From: Amantichitinum ursilacus
Lineage (GTDB): Bacteria > Pseudomonadota > Gammaproteobacteria > Burkholderiales > Chitinibacteraceae
Reading direction: 5' to 3'
NCBI RefSeq assembly: GCF_001294205.1
Contig: NZ_LAQT01000005.1
Span: 62,001-126,000, forward strand
Length of the DNA: 64,000 nucleotides
The stretch's first letter is position 1. Every line of letters begins with the position of its first letter. The notes beneath the pieces are model-generated. The model saw only the letters and a list, made by a program, of their open reading frames with translations. It did no database searches and was not told the origin of the DNA. Positions 8,674 through 17,978 of this stretch are shown piece by piece. The translations under genes were made by a program, and so were the position numbers.

Positions 8674-9600
8674 CACTGCCCCCTGACTTTTGGTAAAAAT
8701 GGAAGCCCATTAATCCTTACAAACGGATCAACAACAGGCTGTTGGCCTGCGTTGCCGGCATTGCCGTTCCGTCTGCCGTGTAAGCGTTGGCATAATTGCA
8801 GAATCTTTTGCTACACAACAAAATTAATACTCGATGACACACAAACGTGTTGCGGATACGGAACACTCACGTAAAAAAATGAGGGCTAAATCGGGGCATT
8901 TCGACTGTTTGAAGGGTCTGTTTTTGACTTGTTTGTCTATTATTTTCAATGGGTTATTGTTTAAACCTGAGCACATTTATTTAATGTTGCGGCAGAACAA
9001 GGGGCCGAAGATTGCACTTGTATGGTGCAAAATTTATGGCTAATTGGGGGTTGACAATTGCGCTTGTTAATATCTTTTAGACATTTTGTCTGCGAAATTA
9101 AAATCTATTTGGCATATAAGATATTACGGATGCGGAACAAATTTGTAAGATTTGCGCAAAATACAATGCAAATGATCGTTTGAATTCTGATATGACGCAC
9201 CAAATTAGGACAACAGGCCATTTTTGGCAAATTTGTTGCACCATAATTGTGCTTTTGTTGCAACAAGCCTGACCGACCTGTCAGGTAGATGAACGTGTCG
9301 GGATTACAAATACTTGCCGACCACAGCTAAATCGTTTCCGGCTGTAACCCAAGTAATCCGTGGTTTGCGCGGCGGGGGCAAAAACGGTGCGCACTGACAT
9401 AAAACGGGGCGTTTTTGCGCGTCTATCGATGTAGCCGCCGCGGTACAGATACATGCAGTGCCAGGCGCATCTGGATCAAAGTTTCTCCATAGCGTCCACG
9501 CCACAATGGCGGCCGCCGCACACGGTAAACTCCCCGCCTGTGAGCGACACAATCGCTATCTATAATTCGCCGCATCCCCGGCGTGTTCAGGACACTCATC
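8674..9600. other. AT-rich divergent intergenic region with several palindromes
   Basis: About 930 nt between the divergently transcribed receptor gene and pta, with clearly lower GC than the flanks between about 8780 and 9250. No convincing gene is present. Palindromes seen: TTGCAC-N7-GTGCAA (9012-9030), TTTGCGCAAA (9151-9160), TTGTTGCAACAA (9255-9266), and a lux-box-like dyad at 9268-9285. These look like operator sites for one or more regulators of the receptor gene or pta, but no regulator can be assigned. Confidence 0.5.
9561..9566 (+). promoter_or_regulatory. Candidate -10 element of the pta promoter
   Basis: A perfect TATAAT hexamer 34 nt upstream of the pta start codon. The region 17 nt further upstream (CTGTGA, 9538-9543) is a poor -35 match, so an activator or extended recognition may be needed. 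Confidence 0.4.
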
Positions 9601-11649
9601 ATGCAAACCTTTTTGATCGCTCCTTCCCGCCAGAATGTCGGCCTGACCTCCGTGTCTTTAGGCGTGGTGCGCGCGTTGCAGCATCAGGGCCTCAAGGTCG
9701 GCTTTGTAAAGCCGGTGGCGCAAGATCATGGCGCGGTGGAACGCTCCACTCACTTTGCGCGCGACATCTGTCTGATCGACAGCCCGCAGTCGCTCTCCAC
9801 TGCGCAAGTGATCACCCGCGTGGTGGCCGGGCAGATCGATGAATTGCTCGAAGACATCGTCAGCCTGTGCATGAGCGCGGCCAAAGGCGCTGATGTATTG
9901 ATTGTGGAAGGTTTGCATGTGGATGCCGGTACGCCGATTACGGCGCGGCTGAATGACGACATCGCCCGCAGTCTGCAGGCGGAGATCATCCTGGTGGCCA
10001 ATGCCAGCCTGCCGGGTGCGGCCGCGGAAGCGCGCGTGGCGTGCCGGCAGTTGCGCAACGAAGGTCGTAATGTGGCGGGCGTTATCTTTAATAAAGCGCC
10101 CGAAGGCTTCGACGCCGCGTCGGCGCAATACGAGATGGATGGCGTGCCGCTGTGGGGCGTTATCAAATATGAACCGAGCCTGATGGCGCCGCGCACGCTG
10201 GACGTGGCGCGCCATCTGGATGCCGAAATCCTGATCGAGGGCGAACTGAACACGCGCCGCGTGATGGAAACCGTGATTGCCGCGCGCTCAGTGTCGGAAG
10301 TGGTGGAACGCCTCAAGCCCGGCGCGCTGGTCATCAGCGCGGGCGATCGCGACGACATCATGCTGGCCACTGCGCTGGCCGCCAGCAACGGCATTCCGCT
10401 GGCGGGTTTGCTGCTGACGCATTCCAGCGCGCCCGATCCGCGCGTGCTGGGGCTGGCGCAACTGGCGCTCAATAGCGGCATTCCGGTGCTGCGCACGCAT
10501 ACCGACAGCTATAACACTGCGGCGCGCATTACGCTGGTGCCGCCCGCGGTGGCCGCTGATGATCACGAGCGTATGAACGCCGTGCTCGATACCGTGGCCG
10601 AGCAACTGGATACCGCGCGCCTGATGGACGCCGTGCAACTGCCCGCCACCACGCGCATGTCTCCGCCCGCGTTCCGCTATCAATTAATCCAGAAAGCGCG
10701 CTCCCAACCCAAACGCATCGTGCTGCCCGAAGGCGAGGAGCCGCGCACCATCCGCGCCGCCATCATCTGCGAAGAAAAAGGCATCGCGCACTGCGTGCTG
10801 CTGGGCAAGCGCGCCACCATCGAAGCCGTAGCCACCGCACAAGGCGTAACGCTGCCCGCCTCGCTGGAGATTCTGGACCCCGAAGAAATCCTGCCGCGCT
10901 ACGTGGCGCCGATGGTTGAACTGCGCAAGAGCAAAGGTCTGACCGAGCCGATGGCGGTGGCGCAGCTGTCCGATACCGTCACGCTGGGCACGATGATGTT
11001 GGCGGTTGATGAAGTCGATGGCCTGGTGTCGGGCGCGGTACACACCACCGCCAGCACCGTGCGCCCTGCCCTGCAACTGATCAAGACCGCGCCGGGCTCT
11101 TCGATTGTGTCCTCAGTCTTCTTTATGCTGATGCCCGATCAGGTCCTGGTGTACGGCGATTGCGCCATCAACCCCAATCCCAATGCCACGCAACTGGCCG
11201 AGATTGCGCGCCAGAGCGCCGACAGCGCCGCCGCCTTCGGCATTGCGCCCAAGGTGGCGATGATCAGTTATTCCACCGGCAAGTCGGGTTCGGGCGTTGA
11301 TGTGGACAAGGTGCGCGAGGCCACCGAGCTGGCGCACGAGCTTTATCCCGATCTGGTACTGGATGGGCCGTTGCAATATGACGCGGCCTCCGTGGTTGAT
11401 GTGGCTGCGCAAAAAGCGCCCGGTAGTAAGGTTGCCGGCCAGGCCACCGTGTTTATCTTTCCGGACCTCAACACCGGCAATACCACCTACAAAGCGGTAC
11501 AACGCAGCGCGCATGTGGTTAGCGTGGGCCCGATGCTGCAGGGTCTGCGTAAGCCGGTTAACGATCTGTCGCGCGGCGCATTGGTGGACGACATCGTGTT
11601 TACCATTGCCCTGACCGCAATCCAGGCGCAAACCGTGGCGCCCGCCTGA
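9601..11649 (+). CDS. pta: Phosphate acetyltransferase
   Basis: A 682-aa long-form phosphotransacetylase converting acetyl-CoA plus phosphate to acetyl phosphate and CoA (cytoplasmic; acetate overflow/assimilation). Three parts are visible: an N-terminal P-loop-like CobQ/dethiobiotin-synthetase-fold domain (residues 1-~190, 'IAPSRQNVGLTSVSLGVVRA'), a central DRTGG domain (~200-340), and the catalytic PTA domain from about residue 370 ('KRIVLPEGEEPRTIRAA', 'MISYSTGKSGSG', 'GPLQYDAASV', 'FPDLNTGNTTYK'). The ATG at 9601 with AGGA upstream is preferred over a GTG six codons earlier. No ackA is adjacent. The gene stands alone and ends in a strong hairpin. Confidence 0.96.
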   Translation: MQTFLIAPSRQNVGLTSVSLGVVRALQHQGLKVGFVKPVAQDHGAVERSTHFARDICLIDSPQSLSTAQVITRVVAGQIDELLEDIVSLCMSAAKGADVLIVEGLHVDAGTPITARLNDDIARSLQAEIILVANASLPGAAAEARVACRQLRNEGRNVAGVIFNKAPEGFDAASAQYEMDGVPLWGVIKYEPSLMAPRTLDVARHLDAEILIEGELNTRRVMETVIAARSVSEVVERLKPGALVISAGDRDDIMLATALAASNGIPLAGLLLTHSSAPDPRVLGLAQLALNSGIPVLRTHTDSYNTAARITLVPPAVAADDHERMNAVLDTVAEQLDTARLMDAVQLPATTRMSPPAFRYQLIQKARSQPKRIVLPEGEEPRTIRAAIICEEKGIAHCVLLGKRATIEAVATAQGVTLPASLEILDPEEILPRYVAPMVELRKSKGLTEPMAVAQLSDTVTLGTMMLAVDEVDGLVSGAVHTTASTVRPALQLIKTAPGSSIVSSVFFMLMPDQVLVYGDCAINPNPNATQLAEIARQSADSAAAFGIAPKVAMISYSTGKSGSGVDVDKVREATELAHELYPDLVLDGPLQYDAASVVDVAAQKAPGSKVAGQATVFIFPDLNTGNTTYKAVQRSAHVVSVGPMLQGLRKPVNDLSRGALVDDIVFTIALTAIQAQTVAPA

Positions 11650-11667
11650 AAGTTTTGCTGCGGGCGT

Positions 11668-11702
11668 AAAAAAACGGCCAAACGTTTGTTTGGCCGTTTT
11701 TT
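11668..11702. terminator. Bidirectional intrinsic terminator between pta and the EF-G gene
   Basis: AAAAAACGGCCAAAC pairs with GTTTGGCCGTTTTTT around a short GTTT loop, giving A- and T-tracts on both sides. It lies 18 nt after the pta stop and 80 nt after the convergent EF-G stop, so it can serve both genes. Confidence 0.88.
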
Positions 11703-11781
11703 GTCACTTCATATGCGCAAAATCGTCACATGCAATTACGAGAACGTCGAGCCGATGTCAGTCAACATCAGCCCTACCGCA

Positions 11782-13797
11782 CTACGCAGCCACCGTCGCC
11801 GGGGCATTCACCACCGCGTAGTGGTCAAACTGCATGCTGAAGCTGGCACGGCCCGAGCTCATCGCCCGCAGGTGGCCGATATAACCAAACATCGCCTTCA
11901 GCGGCACTTCGGCGTGCAGCACCGTGCTGCTGCCGCGACTGCTTTGCTCGGTCACCTGACCACGCCGGCGGTTGATATCGCCGATCACGTCGCCCAGATA
12001 ATCGGGCGGCGTCACCACTTCCACCGCCATCACCGGTTCCAGCAACTGCGGCCGCGCTTGTTGCTGCGCCTGGCGGAAAGCCGAGAAGCCCGCCAGATCA
12101 AACGCCAGCGGCGAAGAATCATTGGCATGGAAACGCCCGTCCACCAGCGTTACGCGCACATCCACCACCGGGAAACCCGCCACCACGCCCGATCTGGCCG
12201 CGCGCTTGACGCCTTGCTCCACCGCAGGGATAAATTCGCGCGGGATCGCACCACCGGCAATGGCCGAGACAAACACCAGGCCCTCGCCACGCGGCAACGG
12301 TTCCAGCTTCAGTTCCACCTCGGCAAACTGGCCGGGGCCGCCCGATTGCTTTTTGTGCATATAACGCACTTCCGTGCTCGCGCCGATGGTTTCACGCATC
12401 GCCACTTGCGGCTGACCAATCTGCACATCCACGCGAAAACGCGTACGCAGTTTTTCCAGCGCCACTTCCAGTTGCAACTCGCCCATGCCTGACAAAATCG
12501 TCTGGCCAGCTTCGGTGTCCTGGCGCAAACGCAGGCTCGGGTCTTCCGACAACAGCGCCTGCAGGCCTTTCAGCATGTTCTGCTGATCCGCCGTGGTACG
12601 CGGTTCCACCGCCACGTCGATCACCGGTTCGGGCGCATCAATGCGTTCCAGCACCAGCGGGTGGCCTAGCGCACTGAGCGTATCGCCCGTGACCGTATGC
12701 TTCAGCCCGGCAATTGCAACAATTGCGCCTGCCGTGGCTTCGGCTTTTTCCACCTTGCGATCGGCGTGCATCTCGTACAGGCGGGCAACGCGTTCGCGTT
12801 CGTCACCGTTGCTGATCACATCGCCGGTCTTGAGCGTGCCGCGGTAAACCCGCACAAACGTCAGCGCGCCATGGTCATCGTGGATCACCTTGAAGGCCAA
12901 GGCCGCTAACGGCCCTTTCGGATCGGCTGCGATGTTTTCTTCGGCCCGCACCGGTACGTCTTGCGGCGACGGCAAATACGCCACCACCGCATCCAGCAGC
13001 GGTTCCACGCCTTTGTTCTTGAACGCTGAACCCGTCACCACCGGCACAAACGCTCCAGCGATCGTGCCTTTACGGATCGCCGCGCGCAGTTGCGTTACAT
13101 CGGGCTCCACGCCATCCAGCCACGCACCCATCATCGCGTCGTCTTGCTCAACCACGGTTTCGATCAGTTGCTCGCGCCATGTTCTGGCGGCGGCCACCAG
13201 TTGGTCCGGGATCGGCTTGCGCTCGACTTTGCCCGGCGTGTCACCAGCGGGCCAGGTCAACGCCACCTGGTCAATCAGATCAACCAGGCCCGAGAACTCG
13301 CCTTCGCTGCCAATGGGCAATTGCAAGGCCAGCGGCGTCACGCCCAGGCGTTCGCGGATCATCTCCAGCACGCGATAAAAATCAGCGCCGGTGCGGTCCA
13401 GCTTGTTGATAAACGCCAGACGCGGCACCGCGTATTTGTCGGCCAGACGCCAGTTGGTTTCGGTTTGCGGTTCAACGCCCGCTACGCCATCGAATACCAC
13501 CACCGCGCCATCCAGCACGCGCAACGACCGGTTTACTTCGATGTTGAAATCGATGTGGCCCGGGGTGTCGATCACGTTGATCTGATGGTCTTGCCAGAAC
13601 ACCGTGGTCGCCGCGCTGTTGATGGTGATGCCGCGTGCTTGTTCTTGCGGATCAAAGTCCATCGTCGCCGCGCCGTCATGCACTTCACCCACGCGGTGGT
13701 TTTCACCGGTGTAATAAAGAATGCGTTCGGTGGTCGTGGTTTTGCCTGCATCCACGTGCGCAATGATGCCGATGTTACGTAGTCTGTCGTTTTCCAT
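11782..13797 (-). CDS. Elongation factor G paralogue (EF-G-like translational GTPase)
   Basis: A 671-aa cytoplasmic translocation GTPase. G1 motif AHVDAGKTT (residues 13-21), switch I 'ARGITINSA' (54-62), G3 'DTPGHIDF' (77-84) and G4 NKLD (131-134) are intact. Domain II ('[15 protein letters not shown]'), III, IV (HAKQSGG-like '[15 protein letters not shown]') and V ('[14 protein letters not shown]') follow. It is ~30 aa shorter than canonical FusA and is not in a str operon (no rpsL, rpsG or tuf), so it is probably a second EF-G (EF-G2 type) rather than the housekeeping copy. The start is the ATG at 13797; the longer open frame upstream runs through a hairpin. It may act in translocation or in ribosome recycling; which one cannot be read here. 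Confidence 0.9.
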   Translation of the reverse strand: MENDRLRNIGIIAHVDAGKTTTTERILYYTGENHRVGEVHDGAATMDFDPQEQARGITINSAATTVFWQDHQINVIDTPGHIDFNIEVNRSLRVLDGAVVVFDGVAGVEPQTETNWRLADKYAVPRLAFINKLDRTGADFYRVLEMIRERLGVTPLALQLPIGSEGEFSGLVDLIDQVALTWPAGDTPGKVERKPIPDQLVAAARTWREQLIETVVEQDDAMMGAWLDGVEPDVTQLRAAIRKGTIAGAFVPVVTGSAFKNKGVEPLLDAVVAYLPSPQDVPVRAEENIAADPKGPLAALAFKVIHDDHGALTFVRVYRGTLKTGDVISNGDERERVARLYEMHADRKVEKAEATAGAIVAIAGLKHTVTGDTLSALGHPLVLERIDAPEPVIDVAVEPRTTADQQNMLKGLQALLSEDPSLRLRQDTEAGQTILSGMGELQLEVALEKLRTRFRVDVQIGQPQVAMRETIGASTEVRYMHKKQSGGPGQFAEVELKLEPLPRGEGLVFVSAIAGGAIPREFIPAVEQGVKRAARSGVVAGFPVVDVRVTLVDGRFHANDSSPLAFDLAGFSAFRQAQQQARPQLLEPVMAVEVVTPPDYLGDVIGDINRRRGQVTEQSSRGSSTVLHAEVPLKAMFGYIGHLRAMSSGRASFSMQFDHYAVVNAPATVAA

Positions 13798-13813
13798 GAT
13801 GGGTTTATCCAGC

Positions 13814-13851
13814 AAAAAGCCCCGCAGGGCATGTGCCATACGGGGCTTTTT
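13814..13851 (-). terminator. Terminator-like hairpin immediately upstream of the EF-G paralogue (possible attenuator)
   Basis: Arms AAAAAGCCCCG (13814-13824) and CGGGGCTTTTT (13841-13851) form an 11-bp outer stem with a further GGC/GCC inner pairing. On the minus strand it ends in GGGGCTTTTT only 16 nt before the EF-G start codon. It either ends a short upstream transcript (see the small frame at 13905-14039) or works as a transcriptional attenuator for the EF-G gene. Confidence 0.65.
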
Positions 13852-13904
13852 GGGCTCATCCGGATGGCACGATCTGCGGCCGTCCGGAAGACCAGGCGGT
13901 CGCG

Positions 13905-14039
13905 CTAAAAGTAGCCTTGGCTTGCGCGAGCGGGCGTTGCAACCACAACGTCGCCCATGGGCCGACCAGAAGAGGCGCGCAAGCTCGCGTTCTTCTGGCC
14001 ATTGCAAATGGTGGCGATCAATTTGTCGTAGGTACGCAT
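13905..14039 (-). CDS. Possible 44-aa leader or small protein upstream of the EF-G paralogue
   Basis: A short frame starting [19 protein letters not shown] and ending 'ARASQGYF', with AGGA about 8 nt before the ATG. It precedes the terminator-like hairpin at 13814-13851 on the same strand, an arrangement reminiscent of leader peptide plus attenuator. No family is recognised. Length and lack of homology make it doubtful; it could be a chance frame in a 500-nt stretch that otherwise holds no gene. Confidence 0.25.
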   Translation of the reverse strand: MRTYDKLIATICNGQKNASLRASSGRPMGDVVVATPARASQGYF

Positions 14040-14324
14040 TGCCGGATGTCCTGTAATAAATGGGGTCCCGCAGCCGAGGGCTACGGTTGCGCTAATGATG
14101 GTTGGCGATCGGGCAATTTTCAAGCATTAATTTATCGATCACTACAAAAATACCGGGCGGCCGACCAACGGTATGTTTTGCGATGGCGCGCAAGGCGGTG
14201 CGGGCGCGGGTTTGCAGGCCCACACCGGCAACGCGGCGGCGTTTGATAGCGGGATGAACACATTGCGCGCGAGACGGCGCGGATCAAGCAGAGGGGGATG
14301 GCCCGCGTTGGCGGGCGCGCAGGA
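14040..14324. other. Intergenic stretch without recognisable gene
   Basis: About 285 nt between the possible leader frame and the rod-like mini-gene. I see no conserved coding frame, terminator or obvious repeat in it. Confidence 0.4.
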
Positions 14325-14552
14325 TCAGGCGGTGGTGTTGATCAGCGTGCCGATCATTTCATTGGCCGATTTGACCACTTTGGCGGCTGCGGCAAAGCCG
14401 TCCTTGGCCACGACGCCGCCAATCAGCCCGCTGGCCATCGCATCGGTGTCGCCCGTGGTGCTGCTGCTGGCCACCTTGCCCGCGCTGCCATTGGCCATGC
14501 TTTGGTAGGCTTGCATGCCAGCCAGGCCAGAACCGAGTGCAGAAATAGACAT
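14325..14552 (-). CDS. Mini flagellar rod/hook-like protein (75 aa)
   Basis: A 75-aa protein combining, without any middle domain, the two ends of flagellar rod/hook proteins. The N-terminus 'MSISALGSGLAGMQAYQ' resembles the Flg_bb_rod start (SALxSGLxGLxA) and the C-terminus 'AAAKVVKSANEMIGTLINT' resembles the Flg_bbr_C end of FlgE/FlgG (ANAKVISTADQMLQTLIN). This suggests a D0-like coiled coil. No other flagellar gene is in the window. Function is unknown; it may be a decayed or specialised axial-protein fragment. Monocistronic. Confidence 0.65.
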   Translation of the reverse strand: MSISALGSGLAGMQAYQSMANGSAGKVASSSTTGDTDAMASGLIGGVVAKDGFAAAAKVVKSANEMIGTLINTTA

Positions 14553-14659
14553 GATGGAAATCCCGGGCAGTGGATAAAGGCCGCACGGCGCGGCAAAGCG
14601 GATGATACCCAGGCGCGGCCGGGCTGCCGCCCAGGATCTCTCCTGGGGAGAGATCCCAT

Positions 14660-14766
14660 AGGGTGGGACTCGGCGTCCCCGTCCCGACCCACCGTCCAAA
14701 GCAGCGCGCCAAACTAGCGGCTCGTGGCGGTGGCTTTGAAGGGTGGGTCGCGACCCACCCTATGGG
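14660..14766. repeat. Dispersed GGGTGGGAC...GTCCCGACCCACC repeat, copy 1
   Basis: A 107-nt element beginning AGGGTGGGACTCGGCGTCCC and ending GGGTCGCGACCCACCCTATGGG. It contains two internal dyads and is repeated almost identically at 14804-14910. It is related by its GGTGGGTC/GACCCACC ends to the element at 58982-59085. The core is conserved and the middle (14711-14733) diverges. Probably a non-coding REP/MITE-like chromosomal repeat. Confidence 0.8.
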
Positions 14767-14803
14767 TTACACATGCTCCGTTACGCAAAAGCGTGATGTG
14801 ATC

Positions 14804-14910
14804 AGGGTGGGACTGGGCGTCCCCGTCCCGACCCACCGTCCAAAGCAGCGCGCCAAAGTCGCAGCTCGTGGTTATGGCTTTGAAGGGTGGGTCGCGACCC
14901 ACCCTATGGG
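14804..14910. repeat. Dispersed GGGTGGGAC...GTCCCGACCCACC repeat, copy 2
   Basis: Second copy of the 107-nt element, same length and orientation, with its start 144 nt downstream of copy 1 and only a few differences. It ends 2 nt before the stop codon of the AraC-family gene, so it lies in that gene's 3' flank and could act as a transcript-end hairpin. Confidence 0.8.
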
Positions 14911-14912
14911 GA

Positions 14913-15806
14913 TCAAACCGCCTGCAAATTCGGCTGCGTACGCAAACGCGCCGTATCGCGCGCCGGGGGTTCGCCATACAAGCGTCGATATTCGCGGCTG
15001 AATTGTGACGGGCTGTCATAACCCACCGCAAAGCCCACGCCTGCTGCGTTGGTGCTCTGCCCCGCCAACATCTGCCGCGCTATCTGCAACCGGATGCGCT
15101 TTTGAAACTGCAGCGGACTCAGCCGCGTCACCGCCTTGAAATGCCGATGCAGACTGGATGCGCTCATCATGCTCACCGCCGCCAGCGCCTCGATACTGAA
15201 AGGCTGCGCATAGTTTTCGCGGATCCAGCCAATCGCGCGGTTGATTTGCGCCATGCGGCTATCCATCTGCGCCAGTTGCCGCAACGCCGGGTTATCCAGC
15301 AACAAGCGATACAGGATTTCGCGTTCGGCCAGCGCCGCCAGCACGCCGATTTCTTGCGGCCGGTCCAGCAAGCGCACCAGCCGCAACAAGGCCTCCAGCA
15401 AGTCAGTGTGCATCGGGTACACGCCCAGACCGATGCCAGCATCAGGCAATTGCACATCGGGCAAGTCCAGCATCAGCGCGGCCAGCACGGCCGGGTCCAG
15501 CGTCAGGCCAATCGATAGATACGGCTGTTCCGGGCTGGCTTCGATAATCTCGCCCGATACCGGCATATCCACGGTGGTCAGCAGATATTGCGCGGGATGG
15601 TATTCAAATTCGACATCGGCAAAGCGGCCGCGCTTACGGCCCTGGATGACCGCCACCAGGCCGGATTGATACACCGTCTGTACCGGCGGCGTGGGCGCTT
15701 CGGCGCGCATCAGGGTCAGATTGGCAATAGCGGTCGGCGTGCGCCGCGCCTTGCCGTGGCGTAATGCGATAGCGCGTAATTCGTCGAGAATCTGCTGTTG
15801 AGTCAT
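14913..15806 (-). CDS. AraC-family transcriptional regulator
   Basis: A 297-aa regulator with an N-terminal AraC_N cupin-like ligand domain (residues ~20-180, including 'VYQSGLVAVIQGRKRG') and a C-terminal double helix-turn-helix (~190-290, 'FSIEALAAVSMMSASSLHRH', 'VGFAVGYDSPSQFSREYRR'). The start ATG has AGGAG 6 nt upstream; the frame extends a further 43 codons without a ribosome site. It is divergent from the SDR gene at 15964 with 157 nt between them. Such AraC/SDR pairs usually mean local control of the dehydrogenase by the regulator. Confidence 0.9.
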   Translation of the reverse strand: MTQQQILDELRAIALRHGKARRTPTAIANLTLMRAEAPTPPVQTVYQSGLVAVIQGRKRGRFADVEFEYHPAQYLLTTVDMPVSGEIIEASPEQPYLSIGLTLDPAVLAALMLDLPDVQLPDAGIGLGVYPMHTDLLEALLRLVRLLDRPQEIGVLAALAEREILYRLLLDNPALRQLAQMDSRMAQINRAIGWIRENYAQPFSIEALAAVSMMSASSLHRHFKAVTRLSPLQFQKRIRLQIARQMLAGQSTNAAGVGFAVGYDSPSQFSREYRRLYGEPPARDTARLRTQPNLQAV

Positions 15807-15963
15807 TGTTTTCTCCTGTTGCGCAGCGTGCCGATCAACGCGCACCGGCGCAAGCGGCTGGCCACCAGCTTGGCAGTATTGTGCAAGAAGCCGCCAGTAT
15901 CCAGCTATTGATGCCCGGCCTGCGGCGCGCAACATGGCGGCACTTCAACGCAAGGAGCATTCC

Positions 15964-16800
15964 ATGAGCAAGGTCTGGTTTATTACTGGCGCTAACCGGG
16001 GCCTCGGGGCCGAGATCGCCAAAGCGGCATTGGCCCACGGTGACCGCGTGGTCGGCACCGCGCGCAATCCGGCGCAACTGCATGCCACGCTGGGCGCAAC
16101 GGAAGAACAATTGCTGGCGCTGGCACTGGATGTCACCCGCATCGAGCAGCTGCAACCCGCGGTGGAAGCCGCCGTGGCGCGCTTTGGCCGCATCGACGTA
16201 CTGGTTAACAACGCGGGCTACGGCCAGTTGGGCGTGTTCGAAGAAATCGACGCCGCCGCCATCCAGAAGCAATTCGCCACCAATGTGTTCGGGCTGATCG
16301 AAATGACGCGCGCGGTATTGCCGGTCATGCGCAAGCAACGCAGCGGACACATTTTTAATCTGTCTTCGATTGCCGGCCTGCGCGCACCACCGGGCGCGGC
16401 CATTTATGGCGCGACCAAGTGGGCGGTGGAAGGCTTTTCGGAAGTGCTGGCGCTGGAGACCGCGCAGTTTGGCATCAAGATCACCATTATCGAGCCGGGC
16501 GCTTTCCGTACGGATTTTCTGCATGAGACTTCGGCGCATTACGCCACGCACACGGTGCCCGATTACGCAGAATTTGCGGCCCATCTGGCCAGCGGTTACG
16601 CCACGCGCAATCACAAACAGCCGGGCGACCCCGCCAGGCTGGGGGCGGTGGTGCTGCAACTGGCCAACGCCGCCACGCCGCCGATGCGTTTTCCGGTCGG
16701 GTCGGACGCGGTGAAGATCGCGCAAGACAAGATCGACAGCCGCAGCGCCGAACTGGCGCAATGGCGCGATCTGGCCGCCAGCACGGACTTCCCGGCATAA
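15964..16800 (+). CDS. Short-chain dehydrogenase/reductase
   Basis: A 278-aa classical SDR, an NAD(P)(H)-dependent cytoplasmic oxidoreductase. The dinucleotide motif is 'FITGANRGLG' at residues 6-15, 'NNAG' follows near residue 82, then the active-site Ser in 'FNLSSIAG' and the YxxxK pair in 'IYGATKWAVEG'. The C-terminal part carries the 'EPGAFRTDF' segment of the subgroup that includes many retinol-dehydrogenase-like or oxidoreductase annotations. An AAGGAG ribosome site precedes the ATG. It is divergent from an AraC gene, its likely regulator. Substrate unknown. Confidence 0.92.
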   Translation: MSKVWFITGANRGLGAEIAKAALAHGDRVVGTARNPAQLHATLGATEEQLLALALDVTRIEQLQPAVEAAVARFGRIDVLVNNAGYGQLGVFEEIDAAAIQKQFATNVFGLIEMTRAVLPVMRKQRSGHIFNLSSIAGLRAPPGAAIYGATKWAVEGFSEVLALETAQFGIKITIIEPGAFRTDFLHETSAHYATHTVPDYAEFAAHLASGYATRNHKQPGDPARLGAVVLQLANAATPPMRFPVGSDAVKIAQDKIDSRSAELAQWRDLAASTDFPA

Positions 16801-16938
16801 GCCGGGGCGCGGCGCCCCCGCCTGGCCCCCCGTGCCAGGCCAAAGCAAAGAATCGCAAAGCGCGGCGTCACGAGCCGGCTTTGCAAACTTTTTGATGGCC
16901 TGGCAGGGCGGGGCCCGGCATCCCCGCCCAAGTCCACA

Positions 16939-17829
16939 TCAAGTCTGGTTTAGATAAGCCGCGACTTCTTCTTGCAGCCATTCAGCAAAGTGCACCTGCT
17001 TGGTATTAGCCACATCGCGCACCGGCCACACCAGCCAGTACGCGTAGGGATACGGCACGCGGATATCGGTCAGCTGCACCAGTTCGCCCCGCGCCAGCGC
17101 ATCGGCCACCAGGCTGCGCCGCTCCAGCGCGATGCCCTCGCCCATGCGCACGGCGCTCAGCACGATATTGGAATCATTGGCCGACCAGCCGTGCGCGCCG
17201 TCGGGTTTGTTCACGCCTGCGTGCTGGCACCAGTTATCCCATGCCGCATCATGACTACTAATGATCGTGCTGCTGACTACCTCGGCCGGCGTCTGCGGCA
17301 GTTGGCCCGCGTTAAACAACGGCGACGCCACCACCAGCAGCTCATCATCAAACAACTGCTGCTGTTCCAGCTCCGGCCAGTGGCCCTGCCCCATGCGGAT
17401 GCCGACATCGGCCATGCCATGGCGCAAGTCTTGTAATTCCAGGCTGGTCTGAAAACGAACGCGATAAAACGGATGCCGTTCGCGAAAGCGCCCCATGCGT
17501 GGCAGCAGCCAGTGCAGCGCAAACGACGGCAGCGTGGCAATCACCAGTTCGCTGTGATGTGGCCGCGCCTGCGCCATGCGGGTGGCTTGCGCCAGGCCCC
17601 GCAAATGCACGCGGATATCCAGCGCGTACAAACGGCCCGCTTCGGTCAGCTTGAGCCCGCGCGCCTCACGCACAAACAGCGCCACCCCCATCAACTCTTC
17701 CAGAATGCGGATTTGCTGGCTGACGGCCGAGTGCGTCACATGCAGTTCGCGCGCCGCCAGCGTTACGCCGCCCAGCCGCGCGGCGGCCTCAAAACAACGC
17801 AGGGCGGTTAAAGGGGGTAGCTGGCTCAT
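16939..17829 (-). CDS. LysR-family transcriptional regulator (GcvA-like)
   Basis: A 296-aa LysR regulator. The N-terminal winged HTH spans residues ~6-65 ('LTALRCFEAAARLGGVTLAA', 'HVTHSAVSQQIRILEE'). The remainder is the periplasmic-binding-protein-like effector domain. The start 'PPLTALRCFEAAARLG' and the 'LEERMG..LFxR..RGLxLTEAG' pattern place it in the GcvA/AmpR-like group. It is divergent from the GST gene at 17979 (149 nt apart), the probable target. Confidence 0.92.
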   Translation of the reverse strand: MSQLPPLTALRCFEAAARLGGVTLAARELHVTHSAVSQQIRILEELMGVALFVREARGLKLTEAGRLYALDIRVHLRGLAQATRMAQARPHHSELVIATLPSFALHWLLPRMGRFRERHPFYRVRFQTSLELQDLRHGMADVGIRMGQGHWPELEQQQLFDDELLVVASPLFNAGQLPQTPAEVVSSTIISSHDAAWDNWCQHAGVNKPDGAHGWSANDSNIVLSAVRMGEGIALERRSLVADALARGELVQLTDIRVPYPYAYWLVWPVRDVANTKQVHFAEWLQEEVAAYLNQT

Positions 17830-17978
17830 GTTAGATTTCCTGACGTATAGCGTTAAACATCGTTGCTGGTGGGCCGCAACGAGAGTGCCTACACTATCCG
17901 CACTTCAAGCCTTCTGGCAAATCGGCGCGCAATGGTCCGATTGCGCCACCACCAAGTCAAACTAACGAGAGCCCTGCC

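Noticed and set aside
8834-9043. 69-codon frame in the AT-rich region upstream of pta
   Set aside because: No ribosome site, no recognisable domain, and the region is dominated by palindromes suggesting regulation rather than coding.
14660-14910. CRISPR array
   Set aside because: Only two long copies with internal dyads and a single 37-nt spacer; no cas genes, so a dispersed repeat is the better reading.
16801-16938. Gene between the SDR and LysR genes
   Set aside because: Only GC-rich sequence with short imperfect dyads; no credible start or family.
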